The notes: generated from the sequence alone by a model not told the origin. DNA of 64,000 nucleotides from Bradyrhizobium ottawaense (GCF_002278135.3 NZ_CP029425.2:5494001-5558000), one strand, 5' to 3'; positions 22,331 to 32,377 are shown, numbered from the stretch's first letter. Program-made: numbers and translations.

Positions 22331-23866
22331 ATGATCATCGAGTTTCGCTGTGAACGTGAGTACGCGCGGCGGTGGATGGGTCGCGAGACGCTGCTGATCG
22401 ACGGCCGGGAAGTTCCGGTTCAAATCGCGTGGACGGCGAAGGCCGAGCCGCGGCCCGCAGGTCTCGACGCCCTGTTCGAGCTCGAACGCATGGTGCTGCA
22501 CAAGGGCAAACACAGCAGCGTCCACAGGCTGAACGTCATTCCGGGACCGACGCGGGCTCGCACCGAGACAGCCGACGTAATCGTCGACTTCACCGGCGGC
22601 GCGCGCGATCCGAACGACTCCGCTCGGCTGTATCTCCGTCCGCTGTTCAATGGCGTTGCAGGCGAGAACGCCGCGCTCGCCGCCATTCTGACTGGCGACC
22701 TGCCGGTGATCGACATCGTCAACGAGGTCGACGGTTCGGTCCGCGATCGCGGCCATCCATCCGGAGAAATTGCCGCCGGCCTGAGCGGCGCACTCGAAAC
22801 CGTCATGGCGCGAACCCTGACCATGGTGGCGGCGATCCTATCGGGACGACCGCGGCTTGTGCCGCAACTGGCGCGTCCGGCAGCGGATGGCCCGCGTCGT
22901 GGCCCCGTTGGCTATGTTGCGCGCGGCCTTGCCGTGTCGATCGCCAAGGAGATTTATCGCCTGTGCTGCTATGCCCCTCACTGGCATGTCGGGTGGCGCT
23001 TCAATGACGGCGCGGGCGTCTGGCAGACCGGAGATCTATCAGGTCCAAGCTGGAACGTTCTGGGAGATCCTGGAAACCACTTCTACGCCGATCCCTTTCC
23101 CATGACCTGGCAGGGACGAACATTCGTCTTCTTCGAAGACCTCGATCACCGCGTTGGAAAAGGCATCATATCGGCGATCGAATTCAACGACACCGGCCCG
23201 GTAGGACAAGTCGTGCCCGTGCTGGAAGAGCCCTGGCACCTCTCCTACCCGTTCCTGATCGAAGACGGCGGCGATTTGTGGATGATCCCGGAGAGCTCGC
23301 TCCACGGGGACGTCGCCCTCTACAAATGCGTTCGGTTCCCGGACAAATGGGAGCGGCACGCGACGCTGCTGTCAGGCCTTGAGCTGGCAGACGTCACGAT
23401 CACGCGGCACAACGGCCTGAACTATCTGTTCGGCGCCTGGCGCGACGGAGCCGGCGGTTACTCGGATTCGCTGGCGATCTATTACGCCGTGCACCTCCTG
23501 GGCCCCTGGTTGCCCCATGCCAGCAATCCGGTCCTGATCGACCGCGCGAGCACGCGGCCGGCGGGGAATTTCGTCACGATCAATGACAAATTGTGGCGAC
23601 CGGTTCAGAACTGCACCGACGGATACGGCGCTGCGCTCGCGCTGGCGGAAGTGATCGAACTGTCGCCGACCGCCTTCAAGCAGATCGTGCGCCATTCTCT
23701 GAAGCCCGGACCGGTGTGGCCCGGCAGGAAGCTCCACACCCTGAACCGCTGCGGCCGGCTCGAGGTGATCGACGGATCGCGTGTCCAACCCAAGACCCGC
23801 GCCTTCGCGGGCAGATTTCCGTCCGCCGTTCAGTCTCCGCGCACCAGTTCATACACCGCCGGCTGA
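22331..23866 (+). CDS. Two-domain formyltransferase-like / beta-propeller glycan protein
   Basis: A 511-residue protein starting MIIEFRCEREYARR. The first 200 residues resemble the formyltransferase-like N-terminal region seen in glycan-modification proteins (DVIVDFTGG, LPVIDIVNEVDGS). The second half has repeated propeller-like blades with family motifs HFYADPFPMTWQGRTFVFFEDLDH, EEPWHLSYPFLIEDGGDLWMIPESS and RPAGNFVTINDKLWRPVQNC, as in the glucosamine inositolphosphorylceramide transferase-like five-bladed family. The last motifs recall GH32/43-type folds, so sugar binding or transfer is plausible. It starts 28 nt after the glycosyltransferase and overlaps the convergent monooxygenase by 18 nt. 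The precise reaction is not known to me. Confidence 0.7.
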   Translation: MIIEFRCEREYARRWMGRETLLIDGREVPVQIAWTAKAEPRPAGLDALFELERMVLHKGKHSSVHRLNVIPGPTRARTETADVIVDFTGGARDPNDSARLYLRPLFNGVAGENAALAAILTGDLPVIDIVNEVDGSVRDRGHPSGEIAAGLSGALETVMARTLTMVAAILSGRPRLVPQLARPAADGPRRGPVGYVARGLAVSIAKEIYRLCCYAPHWHVGWRFNDGAGVWQTGDLSGPSWNVLGDPGNHFYADPFPMTWQGRTFVFFEDLDHRVGKGIISAIEFNDTGPVGQVVPVLEEPWHLSYPFLIEDGGDLWMIPESSLHGDVALYKCVRFPDKWERHATLLSGLELADVTITRHNGLNYLFGAWRDGAGGYSDSLAIYYAVHLLGPWLPHASNPVLIDRASTRPAGNFVTINDKLWRPVQNCTDGYGAALALAEVIELSPTAFKQIVRHSLKPGPVWPGRKLHTLNRCGRLEVIDGSRVQPKTRAFAGRFPSAVQSPRTSSYTAG

Positions 23867-25549
23867 AGCCGCCGGCGCGCTGTCGCTTGCGCTGCGTCCG
23901 AGCGCTCGGGCAAGGACGTGCCCGAGCGTTCCGGCCTGTGACGCGCCGCCGCGCCAGGCCACGATCTGGTCGGGGCGTATCATAGCGAGGTCCGCCTCAT
24001 AGAGGTCGCGCAAGGATGCCGGCAGCGTGACGAGCTTCACGTCGACGCCGAGGTTGCGGACGGCATCGGTGACCGCCGCGTGAGACGACGCGATCTCGCC
24101 GAACTGGAGCAGCGTCCATTCGAACCCGAACAGGTCGTACAGGGACACGCCATCGTCCAACCACGCATGCGGTGCGCGGCCACCGGGGCAGGCGCTGGGA
24201 ACGTAGACGTTTGCGGCATCGGGCGGCGGCTGGCTGCCATCGGAGACGATGATCGGCGAGCCGTGGTACCGTCCGCCGAAGGTGACACCGGGGATGTTGA
24301 ATTCGGCACGGGCGTGCTGCTCGAGATAGATGCCCGCCGTCCGCCGCGCCTCGCTGCCTTCGTCGGTGCCGTCCTCGATCTCAGGCGCCGGTGCGAACAG
24401 ACCAAGGGAGTCCGCAAAGCGCCGCGCATAGTCGGTATTGCGGAGCGCCACCGGACGCCGCTCGACCTCGTAGCTGTCGAGCAGCGTTGCCGGGCTCAGA
24501 CTCTTGACGACGCTTGCGAGCTTCCAGCCGAGATTGACCGCATCCTCGATCGCGGTGTTGTATCCGAGCCCGCCGGTCGGCGTGAACAGATGCGCGGCGT
24601 CGCCGCCGAGGAACACCCTGCCCCGTTGCATGCCGTCCGCCACCAGCGCGTGACCGGCGGTCCAGGTCAGGAAGGACAGCACCTCGCAATCGATCGGCGC
24701 GCCGCACGCGCGTTGGAACGCGGCCTTGGCCTCGTTGATCGTGATCGCACTTTCGTCCTCGCCCGGCCGAAGCTGCGTGTGAAACGCGAATTCGTCACGC
24801 CCGTTCACCGAGGCCATGAAGGCGCGGCGGTCGCCGTTGAAGCAATTGTACATCCACGCCTTGGCATGCGGGATGCTCGCGTAGAACTCCGGTGAGCGGA
24901 GATAGACCGCCAGCATGCGGCCGCCCATGAAGTCACGCTGCGTTCCGGTCTCGCCGCCATAGACAATGCCGAGCGACTGGCGGACCGTCGAGCGCGGCCC
25001 GTCCGCTCCGACCAGGAAGTTGGCCCGGACCTGAAAACGGCTGCCGTCCTCAAGACATTCGATCTCGCCGACGATGCCGTCATCGCTTTCGACGTAGCCG
25101 ATCAGCCGGTGGCCATAGTTCAGCTTGATGCCGGCAAGCCGTTCGGCATGGCGACGCAGCACCGCCTCGACATATTTCTGCGAGACCCGGTGCGGCAGCT
25201 CCGCCGCGCTCCAGGAGCCCGACATGCCCTTGATCAGCTCGCCCGCGCGCGACGAGGACGGCAGGGCAAACCGCGCCAGCTCGTAGCCGGCATAACGGGT
25301 GAAGTACGCAACGTCGGTCGGGTAGTCCGCGGGCAGGCCTTCGCGCCTGATCTCGTCGGCAAAACCCAGCCGCCGGTAGTGCTCCATCGAGCGCGCCTGC
25401 GTTGCATTGGCCTGCGGATTGAACGCGGTCCCCGGCTTCTCGTCGACCAGGATCGCGGACACACCGCGACGGCCGAGCTCGTTGGCCAGCATCAGCCCGC
25501 AGGGCCCCCCGCCCACGATGAGCACCGCGGCCGTCAGACGTGTTTCCAA
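23849..25549 (-). CDS. FAD-dependent aromatic monooxygenase, MhpA-like
   Basis: A group-A flavin monooxygenase (about 566 residues) that hydroxylates aromatic rings using NAD(P)H and oxygen. Motifs are LIVGGGPCGLMLANELGRRG (FAD Rossmann), NATQARSMEHYRRLGF, and RVFLGGDAAHLFTPTGGLGYNTAIEDAVNLGWKLA (FAD/GD motif). A C-terminal thioredoxin-like domain is present, as in phenol hydroxylase/MhpA. An ATG 21 nt upstream (25570) lies inside a palindrome and has no ribosome site, while GGGAG precedes the TTG at 25549, so the TTG start is preferred. The MarR gene lies upstream on the same strand. The substrate is likely a phenolic acid or resorcinol-type compound. Confidence 0.88.
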   Translation of the reverse strand: METRLTAAVLIVGGGPCGLMLANELGRRGVSAILVDEKPGTAFNPQANATQARSMEHYRRLGFADEIRREGLPADYPTDVAYFTRYAGYELARFALPSSSRAGELIKGMSGSWSAAELPHRVSQKYVEAVLRRHAERLAGIKLNYGHRLIGYVESDDGIVGEIECLEDGSRFQVRANFLVGADGPRSTVRQSLGIVYGGETGTQRDFMGGRMLAVYLRSPEFYASIPHAKAWMYNCFNGDRRAFMASVNGRDEFAFHTQLRPGEDESAITINEAKAAFQRACGAPIDCEVLSFLTWTAGHALVADGMQRGRVFLGGDAAHLFTPTGGLGYNTAIEDAVNLGWKLASVVKSLSPATLLDSYEVERRPVALRNTDYARRFADSLGLFAPAPEIEDGTDEGSEARRTAGIYLEQHARAEFNIPGVTFGGRYHGSPIIVSDGSQPPPDAANVYVPSACPGGRAPHAWLDDGVSLYDLFGFEWTLLQFGEIASSHAAVTDAVRNLGVDVKLVTLPASLRDLYEADLAMIRPDQIVAWRGGASQAGTLGHVLARALGRSASDSAPAASAGGV

Positions 25550-25561
25550 GACGCTTCTCCC

Positions 25562-25584
25562 TACCAGCATTATCTTGCATGGTA
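25562..25584. promoter_or_regulatory. Palindromic operator candidate (TACCA...TGGTA)
   Basis: Imperfect palindrome with arms TACCAGCA and TGCATGGTA around a short AT-rich centre, located between the MarR stop and the monooxygenase start. MarR dimers bind such 16-24-bp palindromes. Confidence 0.55.
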
Positions 25585-25592
25585 AGGAAGCC

Positions 25593-25606
25593 TGACGATA
25601 TCGTCA
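25593..25606. promoter_or_regulatory. Perfect 14-bp palindrome TGACGATATCGTCA
   Basis: A perfect 14-bp palindrome 11 nt from the end of MarR and 44-57 nt from the monooxygenase start. With the neighbouring TACCA palindrome it makes a compact operator region, probably for the adjacent MarR protein. Confidence 0.55.
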
Positions 25607-25616
25607 AGTCGCCTGA

Positions 25617-26144
25617 CTAATCGACATCCTCGAGCGTGTCGAACCTCTCGCCATAGACCGCCAGTCCCTTCAGGATCGCGTCCATCGTGGCCTTGCCGAG
25701 CTCGGCGCGCATCTCCTGCTCGGCGATGTCCACGGCATCGCGGAACGCATCCAGCCATTTGCGCCCGGCGGGCGTGAACATGACGATGCGCGCGCGCCGG
25801 TCGGTCGGATCGGCGATACGATTGACGAGGCCGAGCTCGGCGCATTGATCGACCAGCTCGCCCATCGCCTGCTTGCTCATGGAGGCGCGGCGGGCGAGCT
25901 CGGTGAGCCTCGTTCCCTCGACGTCGAGATTGCGGGTCAGGCTGACATGCGCGATGCGCGTCTCGTCGTGCCCCTTCTCGCTCATCAATTCGAGCACGCG
26001 GCCTTCGAAGCGCCGCACGGCGTTGTTGAGCAGGCGACCGATATTGGCATGCCGCCACGCGGTGCCGGATGTGGCGCCGGATATCCTGGATTTCACGAGA
26101 ACTGCTTCCGATTCGGACTGATCGAGATTGCGCGAGGCTAACAC
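25617..26144 (-). CDS. MarR-family transcriptional regulator
   Basis: A 175-residue winged-helix regulator. The DNA-binding core is GTRLTELARRASMSKQAMGELVDQCAELGLVNRIADPTDRRARIVMFTPAGRKW, with the DPTDRRAR wing typical of MarR. Annotated from GTG at 26144; an alternative GTG lies 16 codons downstream. It precedes the aromatic monooxygenase by about 67 nt with two palindromes in the gap, so it most likely represses that gene until a phenolic ligand binds. The C-terminus is rich in acidic residues. Confidence 0.9.
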   Translation of the reverse strand: MLASRNLDQSESEAVLVKSRISGATSGTAWRHANIGRLLNNAVRRFEGRVLELMSEKGHDETRIAHVSLTRNLDVEGTRLTELARRASMSKQAMGELVDQCAELGLVNRIADPTDRRARIVMFTPAGRKWLDAFRDAVDIAEQEMRAELGKATMDAILKGLAVYGERFDTLEDVD

Positions 26145-26273
26145 ATGAGGCAGGCCGCGCGCTCATACGGCAGATCAGCACGTGCATTGGCGGCTATCGC
26201 ACCACGGGCGGCGTGGTTTCAAAACGCCGCCCGCCATCCCCCGTTTCAAGCGCTGCCGGTAAGGGACGGCATC

Positions 26274-27221
26274 TTACTGGGAACGATCCGAGGTCCAGCC
26301 CTTGTACTCGGCGACATTGTCTCTGGTCACCAGCTTGGACGGCAGCAGCTCGACGGTCGAGGCCGGCTTCTGGCCATTGAGAATGCCGACGCCCACCTGC
26401 ACAGCCCGCCGCGCCATGAAGAACGGGTCCTGCGAAGCCGAGGCCTGGATCTGCGGCGACTGCGGATCCTTCAGCGCGGCCTCGATATCGGGCGCGCCGT
26501 CGACCGCGGTGATGACGATTCCGCTGCGGTTCTGCTGGCGCGCCGCAAGGTCGGTGCCGATCGCCTGCGGGTCGTTGATGGCGAAGATGGCGTCGATCTT
26601 GGGGAAGCGCGTCAGATAACCCTGCGCGACGGTGAGGCCGCCTTCGCGCGAGCCTTTGCCGTCCTGGTCGTTGGACAACACCTTGATGCCGGCATTCTTC
26701 GAGAAGACGTTCTTGCAGCCGACGACGCGGTCGATCACGGCGGAGACCTGCGGCCCATTCTCGATGATGACGTCGCCCTTGCCGCCCAGCTTGTCGACGA
26801 TGTACTGGCAGGAGATCTCACCGGCCTGCACGTTGTTCGTGGTCACGGTGGCGTCGGCGCCTTCGGCCGCGGTGTCGACCGCGACGACGACGATGCCTGC
26901 CGCCTGCGCCTTCTTGATCGCCGGCCCGATTGCCTTGGGATCGCCGGGGTTGAGCAAGATCAGGTCGACACCAGCGGCAATGAAATTGTCGATCTGGGTG
27001 ACCTGCTTGCCGAGGTCGTATTCGAAGCCGACGGCGGTGATCTTCACATTGGGATTGGTCTTCTTCGCCTCGAACTCGGCGCCCTTCGACAGCGCGACGA
27101 AGAACGGATTGCCCATCGATCCCAGCGAGACCCCGATCGACTTGAGCTCCTTGGCGAAGGATGGCGCGGCGCTGAGGGCAAGCGCCGTCGCGGCGCCGGC
27201 GAGCATGATCGTCTTCAACAT
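26274..27221 (-). CDS. Sugar-type ABC transporter substrate-binding protein (RbsB-like)
   Basis: A 315-residue periplasmic binding protein. The signal peptide is residues 1-21 (LALSAAPSFA-K). The mature part reads LKSIGVSLGSMGNPFFVALSKGAE, then NPGDPKAIGPAIKKAQAAGIVVVAVDT and a late NDPQAIGTDLAARQ, all typical of the Peripla_BP_4 fold. GGGAGGAAG lies 5 nt before the ATG. It is last in the leftward operon LysR-kinase-ATPase-permease-binding protein. The substrate is a sugar, polyol or similar ring compound; the upstream xylulokinase-like enzyme favours a pentose or polyol. Confidence 0.9.
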   Translation of the reverse strand: MLKTIMLAGAATALALSAAPSFAKELKSIGVSLGSMGNPFFVALSKGAEFEAKKTNPNVKITAVGFEYDLGKQVTQIDNFIAAGVDLILLNPGDPKAIGPAIKKAQAAGIVVVAVDTAAEGADATVTTNNVQAGEISCQYIVDKLGGKGDVIIENGPQVSAVIDRVVGCKNVFSKNAGIKVLSNDQDGKGSREGGLTVAQGYLTRFPKIDAIFAINDPQAIGTDLAARQQNRSGIVITAVDGAPDIEAALKDPQSPQIQASASQDPFFMARRAVQVGVGILNGQKPASTVELLPSKLVTRDNVAEYKGWTSDRSQ

Positions 27222-27308
27222 GGACTTCCTCCCTGGTCTGTCTTCGTCCCCGGCGCGGCAGACCAGTTGCCGCAACGGAACCTCGCATTCACGTTCTGGC
27301 AGAGCCCT

Positions 27309-28349
27309 TCAAGTTCTGGCGGAGCCCTGCAGCCGGTAGCGATCGAGCGCCACGGCGCCGATGATCACCAGGCCCTTGATGACATATTGCCAGATGTCGG
27401 AGACGCCGACGAGGATCAGGCCGTTCGACAGCACGGCGATGATCAACGCGCCGACCAGCGTGCCCCAGATCGAGCCGATGCCGCCGACGAAGGAGGTGCC
27501 GCCGAGGATCACGGCGGTGATCGCGTCGAGTTCGTAGGACTGGCCGAGCTGCAGGCCGTTGGCCGCATAGAGCCGCGCCGCCTGCATGGCGCCGCCGAGC
27601 CCGGCGAAAAGCCCGGAGACGCCGTAGACGAAGATCAGCACGCCCCAGACCTTGATGCCGGCAAGCCGCGCCGCGCTTTCATTGCCGCCCACCGCATAGA
27701 TGTGCACGCCGAGTACGGTCCGGCGCAGCACCAGCCACGAGACGAGGATGACGAGCAAGGCGATCACCGAGAGCCACGGGATCGACGCGACGCCGGGGAT
27801 GAGGGTCAGCGAGCCGTTGCCGATGAAGGCATAGGGAATGGACGGATTGAACACGGTGGTATCGGCCCCGAGCAGTCGCGCCAGGCCGCGTACCGCAGTG
27901 AGCGAGCCGAGCGTGACGATGAAGGGCGGCAATCGGAGCAGCGCGATCAGCGCGCCGTTGACGACACCGAAGCCAAGGCCGGTGAGCAGCGCGGCCGGCA
28001 GCCAAAGCATCCCGAGCTCCGGCATCTTGGAGAGCGTCAACCCGGCCATGGCGGAAGCCGCCAGGATCGAGCCGACCGAAAGGTCGATGCCGCCGGTGAG
28101 GATGACGAAGGTCATGCCCGCGGCGAGCACGGTGTTCACCGCGGCCTGCTGCAGCACGATGCCGAGATTTTGTCCGGTGAAGAAGCGGCCCTCGGACAGG
28201 AAGTGGAAGCCGATGCAGAGGATCAGGAGCACCGGCAACATACCGAGCGCGCTGATCAGCACCCTCACCCGCTGGCGCTTTGACTCTGCGGCAGCACCGT
28301 TGGTCGTCGCCGGTGCGGGCTTGGCCTGCGAGGCACCATTGTCAGGCAT
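27309..28349 (-). CDS. Sugar-type ABC transporter permease (RbsC-like)
   Basis: A 346-residue polytopic inner-membrane permease. The N-terminal 30 residues are polar ([19 protein letters not shown]), followed by about nine hydrophobic helices. The RbsC signature [18 protein letters not shown] and late [22 protein letters not shown] are clear. The start overlaps the ATPase stop by 8 nt, so the two are coupled; the binding protein follows after 87 nt. Confidence 0.92.
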   Translation of the reverse strand: MPDNGASQAKPAPATTNGAAAESKRQRVRVLISALGMLPVLLILCIGFHFLSEGRFFTGQNLGIVLQQAAVNTVLAAGMTFVILTGGIDLSVGSILAASAMAGLTLSKMPELGMLWLPAALLTGLGFGVVNGALIALLRLPPFIVTLGSLTAVRGLARLLGADTTVFNPSIPYAFIGNGSLTLIPGVASIPWLSVIALLVILVSWLVLRRTVLGVHIYAVGGNESAARLAGIKVWGVLIFVYGVSGLFAGLGGAMQAARLYAANGLQLGQSYELDAITAVILGGTSFVGGIGSIWGTLVGALIIAVLSNGLILVGVSDIWQYVIKGLVIIGAVALDRYRLQGSART

Positions 28350-29865
28350 CGAGATGCTCCATCCCCGTGGCAAGCGCCATGATGTCTTCCTGGTTCAACG
28401 GCGCCGTCTCGGTTCGCCGGACCTCGCCTGCAACCAGTCCCGACCGCATCACGACGACGCGGTCACAGATACCGATGATCTCGGGCAGGTCGGACGAGAT
28501 GACGAGGATCGCGGTGCCGGCTTTGGCAAGATTGTCGATGATCGAATAGATCTCGGATTTGGCGCCGACGTCGACGCCGCGTGTCGGCTCGTCGAGGATC
28601 AGCACCTTAGGCGCAATGGCAAGAAGCCGCGACAACAGCAGCTTCTGCTGATTGCCGCCGGACAGGCCGCCGGCGGGAACGCCGACATTGGCGGCGCGGA
28701 TGCTGAGCCCTGCGAAGGCCCGATCGGCGCGCTCGCGTGCCTTATCGCGATCCAGGAACCAGCCGAGCTTCGCATCGCGGCTGAGGACCGCGAGGTTGAT
28801 GTTGTCCAGACATGACATGTCGAGAAACAGGCCGAGCGCCTTGCGGTCCTCCGTCAGATAGGCGATGCCGGCCTCAAGCGCCTCACCCGGCGTGCGGATC
28901 TCGACCGGCCGTCCCTCCAGCTCGAGCCGGCCGGAGGTTTTTGGCAACGCGCCGATGATGAGATGCGCAAGCTCGGTACGCCCGGCGCCGATCAGGCCGG
29001 CGAGACCGACCACCTCACCCGCGTGCACGGTCAGCGAGCAGCCCTTGACGCGCAGGCCATCGGCCATGTCGATCGCGGCGAGCACGGGATGGCCGCGTCC
29101 CGCCTCCGGATCATGGTCCTTCTTGTAGAACGATGAGACGTCGCGCCCGACCATCAGCCGCACGATGGTGTCCGCACGGATCTCGGGCTTGTCGAGCGAG
29201 CCGACCAGCCGGCCGTCGCGCAGCACGGTGACGCGGTCGCCGAGCGCGTAGACCTCGTCCATGCGATGCGAGATGTAGATGATGGCGAGGCCCTCGGCGC
29301 GAAGCTGGCGGATCAGCGCGAACAGCCGTGCGCTCTCGCCGGCCGACAGCGCCGTGGTCGGCTCGTCCATGATCAGGATCCTTGATCTCGCGTGCAGCGC
29401 ACGCGCGATCTCGACCAGTTGCCGCTGCCCCATGGACAGATGCGCCACCAGCGTCGACGGCAGGAAGTCCGCACCGAGCCGCTTCAGGATGGGACCGACG
29501 CCCTCGCGCATGGCGCCGCGCGCCAGCAAGCCTGTCCGCGATATCTCTCGCCCCAGATAGATATTCTCGGCAACGCTGAGATTGGGCGCGAGCGACAGCT
29601 CCTGATAGATGATGGAGATGCCTGCCGCGCGGCCGCCGAGCGGACCTTCGATCCGTACCGGCTGTCCTTCGATGCGGATCTCGCCGCCGGGATCCGGCCG
29701 ATAGGCGCCGGACAGGATCTTCATCAGCGTCGACTTGCCGGCGCCGTTCTCACCCATCAGGGCATGAATTTCACCGGCATAGACAGTGAGATCGACGGCG
29801 CGCAGCGCCTTGATGCCGAAGAAGGACTTTGAGACCCCGCGCATCTCGAGGATCGGATCGTTCAT
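28342..29865 (-). CDS. Sugar-type ABC transporter ATPase with two nucleotide domains (RbsA-like)
   Basis: A 507-residue duplicated ATPase. Domain 1 has Walker [10 protein letters not shown], signature [15 protein letters not shown] and Walker [12 protein letters not shown]. Domain 2 has a degenerate Walker A (GLIGAGRTE), signature [15 protein letters not shown] and Walker [14 protein letters not shown]. This layout is standard for RbsA/XylG. It follows the kinase by 130 nt on the same strand. Confidence 0.93.
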   Translation of the reverse strand: MNDPILEMRGVSKSFFGIKALRAVDLTVYAGEIHALMGENGAGKSTLMKILSGAYRPDPGGEIRIEGQPVRIEGPLGGRAAGISIIYQELSLAPNLSVAENIYLGREISRTGLLARGAMREGVGPILKRLGADFLPSTLVAHLSMGQRQLVEIARALHARSRILIMDEPTTALSAGESARLFALIRQLRAEGLAIIYISHRMDEVYALGDRVTVLRDGRLVGSLDKPEIRADTIVRLMVGRDVSSFYKKDHDPEAGRGHPVLAAIDMADGLRVKGCSLTVHAGEVVGLAGLIGAGRTELAHLIIGALPKTSGRLELEGRPVEIRTPGEALEAGIAYLTEDRKALGLFLDMSCLDNINLAVLSRDAKLGWFLDRDKARERADRAFAGLSIRAANVGVPAGGLSGGNQQKLLLSRLLAIAPKVLILDEPTRGVDVGAKSEIYSIIDNLAKAGTAILVISSDLPEIIGICDRVVVMRSGLVAGEVRRTETAPLNQEDIMALATGMEHLDA

Positions 29866-29995
29866 CGTGCCTCCCGGCGCACAATGCGTTTCCCACCCGC
29901 GTCTCAATCATTCTGTCAGCGCGGCTTGCGCATTAAACAAAAGGCCGCGGCACAGGGCAATACCGAACAGACGGGAATGTAGCATCGAGGCGATG

Positions 29996-31441
29996 CTAGT
30001 GGCGCGGCCGATACAGTTCGCGCCAGGCGGGAAGCCGCTCGGCATAAGCATCAGTCAGCCCGGTGTCAGGTTTGTACGTCTCGATGCGCTGCGGCCGGGT
30101 GCAAACGGTGGCGATCGCCTCACCGGTGACAGCAAGTCGCCCCAATCTCGCCGCACCGAACGCTGCGCCGGTCTCACCTCCGGCGAAGCGGTGGATCGGA
30201 ATATTCAGCACGTTCGCCAGCACCGAGAGCCAGAAGCCGGACCGTGAACCACCGCCAATGGCATCGGCTTCCGTAATCACAATGCCAGCATCGGCGAGCG
30301 CGTCGCGGCAATCGGCTAGCGCGAAGGCAACGCCCTCGAGCACCGCCTGCACGATCGCCGCGCGATCGGTGCCATGGCTCAAACCATCGAGCATGCCGCG
30401 CACGACGGGATCGTCGTGCGGGGTCCGCTCACCCGCGAGATAAGGCAGGAAGCTCACCGGCGACGGCGCCTGTGGATGCGATCCAAGCGGCGCCAGCAAC
30501 TCGGCCTCGCTGACGCCGAACAGGCGCGCGGCCCAGGCGAGGCAGGAGGCGGCCGACAGCATCGCGCCAGCCTGAATCCACATGCCGGGAATGGCGTGGC
30601 AGAAGGTATGCACCGCACAGTCCGGGTTCGCAGCGATTGTGCTGGTCGGCGCCAGCAGGGCACCCGAGGTTCCCAAAGATACGAACGCGGTTCCCGGCTG
30701 GATCGCACCGATGCCGACGGCGCCCGCCGGATTGTCGCCAGCGCCGCCCGCGATCACCGGCTGCCTCACCATGCCCCAGCGCTGCGCGAGGTCGCTGCGC
30801 AATGTTGCTGCTGCCGCGCATCCCTCGACCAGCCGCGGCATGTGATCGCGCGACAGGCCGGTCGCGGCCAAGGCCTCGTCCGACCAGTCCCGGCGCGCGA
30901 CGTCGAGCCATAGGGATCCCGACGCATCCGACACGTCCTCGACGGCCTCGCCTGACATCACCAGGCGCAGATAGGCCTTTGGCAGCAGCACCAATTTCGT
31001 CGCTGCAAAGACTTCAGGTTCGTGCGTCGCGACCCAGAGCAGTTTCGGCGCGGTAAAGCCTGGCATCGCCTTATTGCCCGTCACGGCACGCAAGGCAGGC
31101 CAGCGCTGCTCCAGGACGCGACACTCGGCGGCAGCGCGTCCGTCGTTCCACAGGATGCAAGGCCGCAGCGGCCTCGAGCTCGCATCGAGCAGCGTGGCGC
31201 CATGCATCTGGCCGGACAGCCCAATGCCCTCGACCGTCGCCAGCTCTTTTCCATGCGACGTCTTCAGGGCATCGAGCGTGGCGAAGGTCGCCTCGATCCA
31301 TTGCGCGGGGTCCTGCTCGTAATAACCCGATTGCGTCGAGGTGATCATCAGCGGCCGGCTCTCGCTTGCAATCACGCGCTGGGCGCCGTCGACGAGAACG
31401 GTCTTGACTGCGGAGGTGCCGAGATCGATGCCGAGATACAT
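29996..31441 (-). CDS. xylB: FGGY-family carbohydrate kinase, xylulokinase-like
   Basis: A 481-residue sugar kinase. The first phosphate loop is GIDLGTSAVKTVLVD, the substrate segment LSGQMHGATLLD matches xylulokinases (SGQMHG), and the second ATP motif is AIGGGSRSGFWLSVLANVLN. It would phosphorylate D-xylulose or a related ketose taken up by the RbsABC-type importer encoded just downstream. It starts 12 nt after the LysR stop, so LysR, kinase and importer may be one transcript. The SGQMHG motif supports xylulose over glycerol or gluconate, but this is family inference. Confidence 0.9.
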   Translation of the reverse strand: MYLGIDLGTSAVKTVLVDGAQRVIASESRPLMITSTQSGYYEQDPAQWIEATFATLDALKTSHGKELATVEGIGLSGQMHGATLLDASSRPLRPCILWNDGRAAAECRVLEQRWPALRAVTGNKAMPGFTAPKLLWVATHEPEVFAATKLVLLPKAYLRLVMSGEAVEDVSDASGSLWLDVARRDWSDEALAATGLSRDHMPRLVEGCAAAATLRSDLAQRWGMVRQPVIAGGAGDNPAGAVGIGAIQPGTAFVSLGTSGALLAPTSTIAANPDCAVHTFCHAIPGMWIQAGAMLSAASCLAWAARLFGVSEAELLAPLGSHPQAPSPVSFLPYLAGERTPHDDPVVRGMLDGLSHGTDRAAIVQAVLEGVAFALADCRDALADAGIVITEADAIGGGSRSGFWLSVLANVLNIPIHRFAGGETGAAFGAARLGRLAVTGEAIATVCTRPQRIETYKPDTGLTDAYAERLPAWRELYRPRH

Positions 31442-31453
31442 GACTGCTTCCGC

Positions 31454-32377
31454 TCACTTCGCCGCGTCGATCCAGATCCCCGGCTCGGAATGCTCGCGGA
31501 TGTGGCTGACCAGGAAGTCGGAAAACACCCTGATCTTGGCAGGCAGCCGGACGCGGTTTTGATAGGCGATGTTCATGGTGAGCAGCGGCAACTCCCAGCC
31601 CGTCAGGACAGGCACCAGCCGGCCGGCCGCGATATCGCTCTGCACGATGTAAAGCGGCTGGATCAGGATGCCGAGCCCCGCGCGTGCCGCACCGCAGATG
31701 ATCTGGCCATCATTGCTGTCGAGCGTCGGCGCGATCCGCACCGTCTGCGTCGTGCTGCCCTGGCTGAGCCGCAGCGAATAGGGATCGTTGGCGAGATTGT
31801 AGATCAGCATGTTGTGGCGGGCGAGATCGGCGGGGTGCTCCGGCCGGCCGTGCTTCTCCAGATATGACGGCGCCGCCGCGAGCACGCGGTGCATCTGGCC
31901 GATGCGGCGGACGATGATGTTGGAATCCGGCTCGTGCTCGCGCGTGCGGATCGCCACGTCGATGCCGGCCTCGATGAAGTCCAGGTAGCGGTTTGCGCTG
32001 ATGATCTGCACGCTGAGATCAGGATACAGCGCGCGGAAGGCGGGCAGCATCGGCGCGAGATAGATCATCGCAAAGGACAGCGAACTCGTCACGCGCAGCA
32101 TGCCCTTCGGCGACAGCGCGCGGTCGGAGACGGCATCCTCGGCTTCGGCGAGCTCGTTCAACAACGTGCTGCAGCGCTGCAGAAGCTCCTGCCCTGCCTC
32201 CGTCAGCCATAGCCGGCGCGTGTTGCGTTCGATCAGCCGGACTGCGAGCCGTTCCTCCAGCGCGCTGAGGTGGCGGCTGGCGGCCGCGTTCGACATCCGC
32301 AGGATTTCGGCGGCCTTGGACAGGCTGCCGAGTTCGGCGGTTTTGGAGAAGACTTCGAGTTGGAGCAGCCGGTCCAT
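31454..32377 (-). CDS. LysR-family transcriptional regulator
   Basis: A 307-residue regulator with an N-terminal winged HTH (LEVFSKTAELGSLSKAAEILRMSNAAASRHLSALEERL, about 8-46) and a C-terminal effector domain of the CrgA/PecT-like branch. It is divergent from the catabolic operon starting at 32485, with 107 nt between them, the classical LysR arrangement. It also lies 12 nt upstream of the kinase gene on its own strand, so it may control both sides. Confidence 0.93.
   Translation of the reverse strand: MDRLLQLEVFSKTAELGSLSKAAEILRMSNAAASRHLSALEERLAVRLIERNTRRLWLTEAGQELLQRCSTLLNELAEAEDAVSDRALSPKGMLRVTSSLSFAMIYLAPMLPAFRALYPDLSVQIISANRYLDFIEAGIDVAIRTREHEPDSNIIVRRIGQMHRVLAAAPSYLEKHGRPEHPADLARHNMLIYNLANDPYSLRLSQGSTTQTVRIAPTLDSNDGQIICGAARAGLGILIQPLYIVQSDIAAGRLVPVLTGWELPLLTMNIAYQNRVRLPAKIRVFSDFLVSHIREHSEPGIWIDAAK

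Noticed and set aside
26145..28283. Open frame of 712 codons on the plus strand opposite the RbsABC-type importer
   Set aside because: It is antisense to three well-recognised transporter genes; composition is Arg/Asp/His-rich shadow sequence without motifs. Long antisense frames are common in GC-rich coding DNA.
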